Shown one piece after another: positions 1-5,200 of a stretch of DNA of 5,200 nucleotides; the stretch's first letter is position 1; every line of letters begins with the position of its first letter. The stretch is from Rhizobiaceae bacterium (GTDB taxonomy: Bacteria > Pseudomonadota > Alphaproteobacteria > Rhizobiales > Rhizobiaceae). The stretch spans positions 1-5,200 of the forward strand of contig JAEUMA010000623.1 of assembly GCA_016793565.1 (NCBI GenBank). The letters are read 5' to 3'. A program made the position numbers and the translations under genes. The notes below the pieces were generated by a model, which was given only the letters and a program-made list of their open reading frames with translations, had not been told where the DNA came from and did no database searches.

Positions 1-986
1 ATGTACGCGGCCTGCGGGACAAGAAGATGATCGTCAGCCGCGGCGGCGCCTATCATGGCTCGACCTACCTGTCGGCCTCGCTGAACGGCAGGCCGCGAGA
101 CCACGACTGGATGGACGGCGCCAACGAGCTGGTGGTCAAGCTCGGTTCGCCCAACCCCTTCCGGCGGCCGCACAACATCAGCTTGGAGGCGTTCGCCGAT
201 TGTCTGGTCCAAGAGTTTCGCGACACCGTGGAGCGCATCGGCGCCGAACGCATCGGCGCATTCATCGCCGAGCCGATCCAGGCATCCGGCGGCGTGATCG
301 TACCGCCGACCGGCTATCTGGGACGGGTTCGCGAGATCTGCCGCGAGAACGATATCCTCTATATCTCCGACGAGGTTGTGACGGGCTTCGGCCGGCTCGG
401 CCATGTCTTCGCCTCCGGGGACGTTTTCGGACTGGAACCGGACATGATCACCTTCGCCAAGGGCGTCACCTCCGGCTATTTCCCACTCGGCGGGGTGGTG
501 ATTTCCGAGCGTCTCCTGACGGAGATGCGCCGCTCCAACCACGCGGAGGCCATGTTCGGCCACGGGCTGACCTATACGAGCCATCCGGTCGGCTGCGCCG
601 TGGCGCTGAAGAACCTTGACCTCCTGGAAGACGGCATCCTCGACCATGCACGCTCCGTCGCGCCTTACTTCCAGTCCCGCCTGAAGACTCTGGAGGGCTT
701 GCCGCTGGTCGGCGAAGTCCGCGGCATCGGATTGATGGGCTGCGTCGAATGCGTGGCCGACCGTGAAAGCCGCGACCCGCTGCAGCTTGATAAGGATGTC
801 GGCAAGCGCATCGACGCCCACTGCCACGAACTCGGACTGCTGGTGCGCCCGCTGATCAACATGTGCGTCATGTCACCACCGCTCACCATCACCCGCGAGC
901 AAATCGACGAGATGGTGGGCATCTTGCGCGAGGGTATTTCGCGCACCACGGAAGACCTTCGCCGCGAAGGCCTCTGGCACGGCTAG
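1..986 (+). CDS. Class III (omega) PLP-dependent aminotransferase, 5'-truncated by window edge
   Basis: This enzyme moves an amino group from an amine or amino acid to a keto acid, using PLP in the cytoplasm. The frame is already open at position 3 (VRGLRDKK before the first Met at 27), so the Met at 27 is internal. About 120 N-terminal residues, including the phosphate-binding loop, are missing. Numbering from that Met, the visible hallmarks are YHG (9-11), SDEVVTGFGR with the pyridine-nitrogen Asp at D115, FAKGVTSGY with the Schiff-base lysine K145, TYTSHPVGCAVAL, where a Thr usually contacts the partner subunit's PLP phosphate, and LLVRPL with R274 at the place of the mobile carboxylate-binding Arg. 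The C-terminus, with SPPLTITREQID, looks complete. The family includes taurine-, beta-alanine-, putrescine- and GABA-transaminases. The substrate cannot be assigned from sequence alone. The TAG stop (984-986) falls inside the left arm of an intergenic repeat. The 404-bp gap to the next gene argues against co-transcription with it. Confidence 0.93.
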   Translation, partial: VRGLRDKKMIVSRGGAYHGSTYLSASLNGRPRDHDWMDGANELVVKLGSPNPFRRPHNISLEAFADCLVQEFRDTVERIGAERIGAFIAEPIQASGGVIVPPTGYLGRVREICRENDILYISDEVVTGFGRLGHVFASGDVFGLEPDMITFAKGVTSGYFPLGGVVISERLLTEMRRSNHAEAMFGHGLTYTSHPVGCAVALKNLDLLEDGILDHARSVAPYFQSRLKTLEGLPLVGEVRGIGLMGCVECVADRESRDPLQLDKDVGKRIDAHCHELGLLVRPLINMCVMSPPLTITREQIDEMVGILREGISRTTEDLRREGLWHG

Positions 987-1166
987 AGCGGTTCAGGGTT
1001 AGATGGAAACAGTTCCGTTCACGCGATGGCGAGATGCTCCGCAAGGAAGGCGGCGCAGGCCCGATGTGGTGCATCGGGCAAGCCGCCTGATACAGCGGGT
1101 ATCCGCCAGCGGCAAACGCTTCGGGCTGGAGGCAGAACGATTCCATCTGACCATGAACCGCTGTAG
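984..1166. repeat. MITE/RIME-like palindromic intergenic repeat, about 183 bp
   Basis: The left arm (984-1017) and the reverse complement of the right arm (1133-1165) match at about 28 of 33 positions with a one-base gap, both beginning TA-AGCGGTTCA. Between them is a nested hairpin: outer stem 1048-1054 with 1082-1088, inner stem 1059-1066 with 1072-1079, and loop 1067-1071. TAGAGCG occurs at both ends (984-990 and 1164-1170), which could be a short duplication or part of the element. There is no transposase gene and no credible ORF. Similar structured intergenic repeats are common in rhizobial genomes (RIME-type), often placed directly after stop codons. The family assignment is by resemblance only. 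The inverted-repeat structure itself is read directly from the sequence. Confidence 0.75.
1048..1088. other. Nested two-stage hairpin at the core of the repeat
   Basis: A 7-bp outer stem (AGGCGGC with GCCGCCT) encloses an 8-bp inner stem (GCCCGATG with CATCGGGC). The loop is TGGTG, and GCAG on one side and AA on the other form the internal bulge. Both stems are perfect. No T-run follows on the + strand, so it does not look like a standard intrinsic terminator, although in RNA it could shield the 3' end of the aminotransferase transcript. Confidence 0.7.
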
Positions 1167-1329
1167 AGCGACGTCACTTTCCCCAGTGCGGCCGCTGGCC
1201 TTTCTGGCTGTCGTAGAGCCTGGTTAAGGCTTGGAAATCACAGTGCGATTCCGTCCGCGCAAGGCGGCGATCTGCCTCGCCGCGCCTCAGCCTGCGTCAA
1301 GAGATAAGAAGACAACTTTCCCTAACCTA
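1167..1329. other. Intergenic stretch without a supported gene
   Basis: No ORF here shows coding character. It contains two small perfect inverted repeats: AGCCT-GGTTA-AGGCT at 1217-1231, and a 7-bp GC stem pairing 1264-1270 with 1277-1283 around TCTGCC. Neither is followed by a T-run. Base composition shifts from GC-rich to AT-rich after about 1300 as the promoter region begins. Confidence 0.6.
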
Positions 1330-1359
1330 TTGCAATATATTCATAAATGTGCCTATATT
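1330..1359 (+). promoter_or_regulatory. Predicted sigma-70-type promoter of the Rieske oxygenase gene
   Basis: A TTGCAA -35 element (1330-1335) lies 18 bp from a TATATT -10 element (1354-1359), in an AT-rich island that contrasts with the GC-rich surroundings. Transcription would start near 1366, giving a leader of about 25 nt before the ATG at 1391. The -35 box sits in the 8-bp palindrome ATTGCAAT (1329-1336). This is a motif-based prediction. Confidence 0.6.
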
Positions 1360-1373
1360 GAATGAACATTCAA
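1358..1373. promoter_or_regulatory. Palindromic operator, TetR-type-like (TTGAATG-AA-CATTCAA)
   Basis: Two perfect 7-bp half-sites are separated by two bases, making a 16-bp palindrome. It overlaps the last two bases of the predicted -10 box and covers the expected transcription start, which is the classic position for a repressor operator. The half-site resembles the TTGAA/TTCAA sites bound by BetI-like and other TetR-family repressors. No regulator gene is visible in this window, so the protein that binds is unknown. Confidence 0.6.
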
Positions 1374-1378
1374 CAATT

Positions 1379-1384
1379 AGCAGG
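1379..1384 (+). promoter_or_regulatory. Ribosome binding site supporting the ATG at 1391
   Basis: AGCAGG lies six bases before the ATG at 1391. A GTG at 1349 in the same frame would add 14 residues, but it lies upstream of the predicted transcription start and would put the operator inside the coding sequence. The ATG is therefore preferred. Confidence 0.6.
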
Positions 1385-1390
1385 CATATC

Positions 1391-2593
1391 ATGAACCGTC
1401 ACATCTCCCAGGTGGCGGTCCCTAACGATTGGGACCGGCGGGGCCTTCCCGGCTGGAGCTATCACAGCCCCGCCCTTCTCGAACTCGAGAAGGAACACGT
1501 CTTCCGCAATCATTGGCAGATCGTCGGCCACGTTTCGGACGTGCCGAACGAAGGCGATTACCTGACCATGGACGTGGTCGGCGAGCGCGCGCTGGTGGTC
1601 CGTGGCAAGGACGGGATCGTGCGCGCCTTCCACAATCTGTGCCGCCACCGCGGCTCCCGCGTGGTCGGCGACGAGAAGGGCACATGCAAGAACGCGCTGG
1701 TCTGCCCTTTCCACGGCTGGGTCTACAATCTCGACGGCACACTGCGCGGCGCCGCGCGCCCGCGCAGCTTTCCGGAACTGGACAAGACCGAGTTCGGTCT
1801 GATGCCGCTCGACCTCGAAATCTGGATGGGGCTGATTTTCATCCGTTTTCGCAAGGGCCCGCAGCCCTCTGTCGCGGAGCTGATGAGCGGCGTCGAGGCG
1901 GAGATCGCGCACTACCGCATGGCCGAGATGCTGCCGACGCGTGGCATCTGGACCCAGAAATCTGCCGTCAACTGGAAGTCCGTGCGCGACGTCGACAATG
2001 AGGGCTATCATGTGGCGATGGCGCATCCGGCGCTGCAGGATCTCTACGGCGCCACCTATTTCGACGAGCCCTTCGTGGAGGGCGTCTCGCGCTCCTACGC
2101 GACCTATAACCCGCATGCCGGCCGCCGCTGGAGCGTGCGGCAGTACCGCAAATTCGCCCAGGAACCGCAGTTCCTGCCGGAAAACCTGCGCACGGCCTGG
2201 CTCTACTTCGGCATCTTCCCCAATGCCGTCATCGCACTGACGCCGGAATCGATGCAGTTCTACCAGGAGTTTCCGCTCTCCACGAGCGAGACGCTGCTGC
2301 GCGGCGCGATCTACTGCTACGCGGACGAGACGCGCGAGCAGGCGGCCGCCCGCTACCTGGCCTACCGCATCGACCGCGACACCATGGCCGAGGACGTGCA
2401 GCTTTCGGTTTGGTCGAACGAATCCATGCTTTCCGACGCCTTCGGCGGGTTCTATCTGTCAGACCTGGAATACGGCGTGCGCACCCATCACGACCATCTG
2501 CGCGGGCTGGTCCCGGTGCTCGGGCTGGAGTCGGGCCCCGACGAGAAGGATATGCGCAACCTCAACGACGCCCTGATGCAGTCGCGCGGCTGA
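1391..2593 (+). CDS. Rieske non-heme iron oxygenase, alpha (catalytic) subunit
   Basis: This 400-residue protein is the catalytic component of a two- or three-part oxygenase that uses O2 and electrons from a separate reductase to hydroxylate or demethylate a substrate. The N-terminal Rieske domain (about residues 35-150) has the [2Fe-2S] ligands C84-R-H86 and C105-PF-H108, with 18 residues between H86 and C105. The catalytic domain carries NWKSVRDVDNEGYHVAMAHP (194-213), giving iron ligands H207 and H212, with E204 in the bridging acidic position. D335 in AEDVQ is the likely third iron ligand. The length is typical for the family. Candidate roles are demethylation or oxidation of a quaternary amine (GbcA/stachydrine/CntA-like) or aromatic ring hydroxylation; the sequence does not decide between them. 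No ferredoxin or reductase gene is visible, so electrons must come from a partner encoded elsewhere. The gene has its own promoter and a palindromic operator, suggesting substrate-inducible expression. The longer GTG start at 1349 is disfavoured. Confidence 0.92.
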   Translation: MNRHISQVAVPNDWDRRGLPGWSYHSPALLELEKEHVFRNHWQIVGHVSDVPNEGDYLTMDVVGERALVVRGKDGIVRAFHNLCRHRGSRVVGDEKGTCKNALVCPFHGWVYNLDGTLRGAARPRSFPELDKTEFGLMPLDLEIWMGLIFIRFRKGPQPSVAELMSGVEAEIAHYRMAEMLPTRGIWTQKSAVNWKSVRDVDNEGYHVAMAHPALQDLYGATYFDEPFVEGVSRSYATYNPHAGRRWSVRQYRKFAQEPQFLPENLRTAWLYFGIFPNAVIALTPESMQFYQEFPLSTSETLLRGAIYCYADETREQAAARYLAYRIDRDTMAEDVQLSVWSNESMLSDAFGGFYLSDLEYGVRTHHDHLRGLVPVLGLESGPDEKDMRNLNDALMQSRG

Positions 2594-2765
2594 CCGTGGG
2601 GCGTAGGTGGCCCGGCGGCTACTCCGCGGCCGTCGATCTGGTGCTCCGCGGCATTCCGGGCGCGCTCCTCGCGCAAGACGCGATACTTGTACTCCGAACC
2701 GTTTCTTAAAGAGTCCCGGATAGCTTCCGGGGCGACGAGACACGACGGAAAGCGGAGAGTATCGC
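2594..2765. other. Spacer between the catabolic and polysaccharide modules
   Basis: No supported gene is seen. It contains CTCCGCGGC twice (2622-2630 and 2644-2652), whose CCGCGG cores could pair with each other; a 5-bp GC stem at 2660-2674; and a 6-bp hairpin, CCCGGA-TAGCT-TCCGGG, at 2715-2731. None has the T-run of a convincing terminator. A promoter for the flippase operon should lie here, but I see no clear -35/-10 pair. Confidence 0.5.
2754..2759 (+). promoter_or_regulatory. Shine-Dalgarno GGAGAG deciding the flippase GTG start
   Basis: GGAGAG ends six bases before the GTG at 2766. The first in-frame ATG (2895, Met44) has no comparable site at good spacing, so the GTG is the better start. 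Confidence 0.65.
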
Positions 2766-4178
2766 GTGCGTTTTTCCGCCGCAACGACGGCCGAGCGGCT
2801 TTTGCCGCAGCGCTTGGCGCTGCGCGCGCGGCCGCTGCTTGGCCGCGTTGATGCGCTCTTCTTCTCCGCCGACGAGCGGGGCGTAGCCAGCCGCATGTCG
2901 GTGGTGGCCTTCGCGATCCGCATCGTCAGCGCTGCCATAGCCTTCGTCAGCCAGGTGCTGATGGCGCGCTGGCTCGGCAGCTTCGACTACGGCGTATTCG
3001 TACTGGTCTGGACGACGATGATCATCGTCGGCAACCTCTCCTGTCTCGGTTTCCACACGTCGGTGATCCGCTTCATCCCAGAGTTCCGCGAACGCGGCAT
3101 GCTCGACGAGCTGCGTGGCATTCTCGTCGCCAGCCGCGTGTTCGTGCTGATCGCCTCTACAGGCTTCGCGCTTCTCGCGGCGCTGGCGCTCTGGCTATTC
3201 GCGCCCTGGATGGAGACCTACTACGTCATTCCGTTCTTCCTCGGCATCTTCTGCCTACCGATGATCGCGCTGTCGGACGTGCTTCAGGGCATCGCGCGCG
3301 CCCATTCCTGGGCCTTCGCCGCCTTGTCTCCGGTCTATCTCGTGCGGCCGGTGCTGATCCTGGTGGCCATGGCCGCCGCCTTGTCGCTGGGCTACCCGGC
3401 GAGTGCCAAGACGGCGGTTATCTGCGCCATCGTCGCCACCTACGCCACGACCGTCTGGCAGCTGGTCACGCTGACCAGCCGCGTCGACCGTCTCGTCGCA
3501 GCCGGCCCGATGCGGATCGACGTGCGGGCATGGCTTCTGGTGTCGCTGCCCATCTTCCTGGTCGAGGGCTTCTTCTTCCTGCTCACCAATGCCGACGTGC
3601 TGATGGTCGGCTTCTTTCTCGAGCCGACGGACGTCGCCGTCTATTTCGCAACGGTCAAGACGCTGGCGCTCGTCCATTTCGTCTACTTCGCCGTGAAGGC
3701 CGGGGTGGCGCAGCGCTATGCGCAGTTCAACCAGGGAAGCCGCGACCGCCTGGCGGCCTTTGCGGCCGAGACTGTGTCGTGGACGTTCTGGCCCTCGCTT
3801 GCGATGGGGCTGGTGGTGCTTGCGGTCGGCAAGCCCATGCTGGCGCTGTTCGGACCCGGATTCGAAGCCGGCTATCCACTACTCCTTCCGCTCGTGGCCG
3901 GCGTCGTCGCCCGCGGCGCGGTCGGACCGGCCGAAAGCCTGTTGACCATGAGCGGCAACCAGAACATCTGCGCCATGGTCTATGCCGCCACGCTGGCGTT
4001 CAACGTCGTGGTGAGCGTGCTGCTGATCCCGGTATTTGGCCTTTGGGGCGCGGCCATCGGCACGGCGGTGGCGATGGTGTTCGAGGCCTGTGCCCTGTCC
4101 TTCACCGTCTGGCGGAGGCTCGGCATCGTGATGCTTGTTTTCGTGCCGGTGGCGCGGCGCGCCGGAGGAGCCTACTGA
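2766..4178 (+). CDS. Wzx/MATE-like polysaccharide (lipid-linked oligosaccharide) flippase
   Basis: This is a 470-residue inner-membrane protein of the MOP exporter superfamily, whose members move lipid-linked glycan units across the cytoplasmic membrane during O-antigen, capsule or exopolysaccharide assembly. After a basic N-terminal region of 43 residues there are about 12 hydrophobic segments: roughly 44-66, 74-97, 119-146, 152-175, 186-208, 215-235, 256-282, 288-310, 338-356, 370-388, 402-422 and 426-448. Family-like signatures are MARWLGSFDYGVFVL (66-80) after helix 1, NADVLMVGFFLEPTDVAVY (275-293) at helices 7-8, LFGPGFEAGY (361-370), and IPVFGLWGAAIGTAVAM (421-437). The length suits the family. 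The GTG start is backed by GGAGAG. The stop overlaps the next gene's ATG by one base, so the two are probably translationally coupled. The glycan carried is unknown, and it could serve LPS or exopolysaccharide. Confidence 0.88.
   Translation: MRFSAATTAERLLPQRLALRARPLLGRVDALFFSADERGVASRMSVVAFAIRIVSAAIAFVSQVLMARWLGSFDYGVFVLVWTTMIIVGNLSCLGFHTSVIRFIPEFRERGMLDELRGILVASRVFVLIASTGFALLAALALWLFAPWMETYYVIPFFLGIFCLPMIALSDVLQGIARAHSWAFAALSPVYLVRPVLILVAMAAALSLGYPASAKTAVICAIVATYATTVWQLVTLTSRVDRLVAAGPMRIDVRAWLLVSLPIFLVEGFFFLLTNADVLMVGFFLEPTDVAVYFATVKTLALVHFVYFAVKAGVAQRYAQFNQGSRDRLAAFAAETVSWTFWPSLAMGLVVLAVGKPMLALFGPGFEAGYPLLLPLVAGVVARGAVGPAESLLTMSGNQNICAMVYAATLAFNVVVSVLLIPVFGLWGAAIGTAVAMVFEACALSFTVWRRLGIVMLVFVPVARRAGGAY
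4164..4170 (+). promoter_or_regulatory. Strong Shine-Dalgarno inside the flippase 3' end
   Basis: GGAGGAG lies seven bases before the ATG at 4178, inside the last codons of the flippase. Together with the TGATG stop/start overlap it fixes the start of the acyltransferase and indicates coupled translation. Confidence 0.8.
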
Positions 4179-5200
4179 TGGTGGCGGTACCGCTACTCGA
4201 GGAAACCAGCGGCGGCCCCGCCGGCGCCATGATCGCGGGACTGGCGGGCCTGACAGGCCCGACGCCCGAGGCCTATTCGCATGTCGAGGCGGTGGCCGGC
4301 CGCCGGCCGCCGCGCCGGCTGGCGATCTACCCGGCCTCGGCCGGTTTCGACCTCGTCGAGGAGCTCGACTATCTGTGCTCGCGCACGGTCGAGCCGAATC
4401 TGTTCTTCAATCCGCGCTTCTTGGCGCCGGCCATGCCCCGCCTCGAAGACCGAGAGGTGCGCCTCGCGGTCATTCGCGACGGCGACGAATACCGAAACCG
4501 CCTGCGGCTGCTGGTGCCGTTCTCGATCGAACGGCCGGCGATGCCGCTGGGCGTCTCGGTCATGCGGACCTGGTCGAGCCCGTTCGGGCCGCTCGGCACG
4601 CCCCTGCTCGATCGCGACGATCCGGCCGGTGTGCTGGAGGACTTCATCGACATGCTGGCGCGGCCGAGGCTCGGCCTGCCCAAGGTCTTCGTGCTGCCGG
4701 ATTTGCGCCTCGACGGCCCGACAGCCGCGCTGCTGCGCACCGTGGCCGAGAGCCGTTCGCTTCCGCTGGTGACGACGGGACGGTTCGAGCGCCCAGTGCT
4801 GGAGAGCGACCTCGACGGCGAGACCTATCTGCGCAATGCGTTGCGGGCGCATCACTATCGCGAGTTCCGCCGGCTGAAGCGCCGCCTCTCCGGCACCGGC
4901 CGGCTGGAGCATTCCGTCGCGCGCGGGCCAGAAGACATCCGCCTCGCCATCGAGGGTTTCCTGGCACTGGAGATGGCGGGCTGGAAGGGCCGCGAGCGCA
5001 GCGCCATGGCCGCCGACCGCTATCGCGCCGCCTTCGCTCGCGAAGCCGTACACCGCCTGGCCGAGCTCGACATGTGCCGCATCCACGGCCTGACGCTCGA
5101 CGGCAAGCTCATCGCCAGCCTGATCGTTTTCGTGGAGGCCGGGGTCGCCTACACCTGGAAGACCACCTACGACGAGGCCTACGCCGCCTATTCTCCCGGC
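4178..5200 (+). CDS. GNAT-fold acyltransferase, CelD/BioF2-like (FemAB-related), 3'-truncated by window edge
   Basis: The frame is open without a stop from the ATG at 4178 to the last base, giving 341 residues; the C-terminus lies beyond the window. The second half (about residue 216 onward) looks like the CelD/BioF2-type acetyltransferase domain (Acetyltransf_6). It has a basic helix, YREFRRLKRRLSG; FLALEMAGWKGRERSAM with the family's GWKG at 268-271; a block reading CRIHGLTLDGKLIASLIVF; and YTWKTTYDEAYAAYSPG (325-341), matching the conserved K-x-x-YDE...YSPG stretch. The first half is less recognisable. Such proteins lie in cellulose and exopolysaccharide loci and are thought to acylate glycans or their precursors, but the substrate here is unknown. 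Coupling to a flippase supports a role in modifying a polysaccharide unit before or during export. No signal peptide is seen, so it is probably cytoplasmic. A peptidoglycan or lipid-related FemAB role remains possible. Confidence 0.85.
   Translation, partial: MVAVPLLEETSGGPAGAMIAGLAGLTGPTPEAYSHVEAVAGRRPPRRLAIYPASAGFDLVEELDYLCSRTVEPNLFFNPRFLAPAMPRLEDREVRLAVIRDGDEYRNRLRLLVPFSIERPAMPLGVSVMRTWSSPFGPLGTPLLDRDDPAGVLEDFIDMLARPRLGLPKVFVLPDLRLDGPTAALLRTVAESRSLPLVTTGRFERPVLESDLDGETYLRNALRAHHYREFRRLKRRLSGTGRLEHSVARGPEDIRLAIEGFLALEMAGWKGRERSAMAADRYRAAFAREAVHRLAELDMCRIHGLTLDGKLIASLIVFVEAGVAYTWKTTYDEAYAAYSPG

Noticed and set aside
863..1227. Short ORFs over the end of the aminotransferase and the repeat, on both strands
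   Set aside because: They run through an inverted-repeat element, have Arg-rich low-information translations, and lack start signals.
1264..1283. GC stem upstream of the Rieske promoter as a terminator or riboswitch
   Set aside because: It is a single 7-bp hairpin without a T-run, and it lies upstream of the predicted transcription start, so it is not part of the oxygenase leader.
1370..2116. Minus-strand ORF (248 aa) opposite the Rieske gene
   Set aside because: It is antisense to the Rieske and catalytic motifs, its composition is typical of a shadow frame, and it would run through the promoter/operator.
2715..2731. Hairpin CCCGGA-TAGCT-TCCGGG as a terminator of the Rieske gene
   Set aside because: The stem is only six pairs and is followed by GC-rich sequence with no T-run. 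It lies over 100 bases past the stop codon.
2594..2784. Minus-strand frame with plausible codon use (containing YKYRVLREERARNAAEHQ) in the spacer
   Set aside because: It looks mildly protein-like and could be a gene remnant. However, the ORF continues into antisense of the Rieske gene and starts inside the flippase, and I recognise no family.
4193..5086. Long minus-strand ORF (297 aa) opposite the acyltransferase
   Set aside because: It is rich in His, Gln and Arg with no recognisable motif, and it lies entirely antisense to a frame with clear family motifs, strong SD and coupling. This is typical of shadow ORFs in GC-rich DNA.
1..5200. CRISPR array, tRNA/rRNA, transposase, toxin-antitoxin or phage-defence genes
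   Set aside because: None is seen. There are no spaced direct repeats, no tRNA-like cloverleaf that I could recognise, and every substantial coding frame is explained by metabolic or envelope genes.

Overview
The window is GC-rich, with G/C-heavy third codon positions. The gene types, a palindromic intergenic repeat starting TAGAGCGGTTC and the promoter style all suggest an alphaproteobacterium, most likely Hyphomicrobiales (Mesorhizobium/Phyllobacteriaceae-like). That placement is inferred from style and was not computed. Every supported gene lies on the + strand.

Layout. Positions 1-986 hold the C-terminal three quarters of a class III (omega) PLP-dependent aminotransferase whose start lies upstream of the window. 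Positions 984-1166 hold a MITE/RIME-like repeat: two imperfect terminal inverted repeats of about 33 bp enclose a nested GC-rich hairpin, and the aminotransferase stop codon sits in its left arm. Positions 1167-1390 are regulatory, with a small hairpin, an AT-rich promoter (TTGCAA, 18 bp, TATATT) and a perfect 16-bp palindrome over the -10/start region that looks like a TetR-type operator. Positions 1391-2593 encode a Rieske non-heme iron oxygenase alpha subunit. A 172-bp spacer follows. Positions 2766-4178 encode a Wzx/MATE-like polysaccharide flippase with about 12 membrane segments. It overlaps by one base (TGATG) the start of a CelD/FemAB-like GNAT acyltransferase (4178 to the window edge, incomplete).

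The genes fall into two unrelated modules. The left one looks catabolic: an amine or amino-acid transaminase, then an independently promoted and probably repressor-controlled Rieske oxygenase. The family resembles enzymes that attack quaternary amines or aromatic rings, but the substrate cannot be read from sequence. The right one is an envelope or exopolysaccharide operon in which a lipid-linked glycan exporter is translationally coupled to a putative acyltransferase. I see no defence system, CRISPR array, tRNA, rRNA or transposase gene. The most notable non-coding signals are the structured repeat and the operator palindrome.
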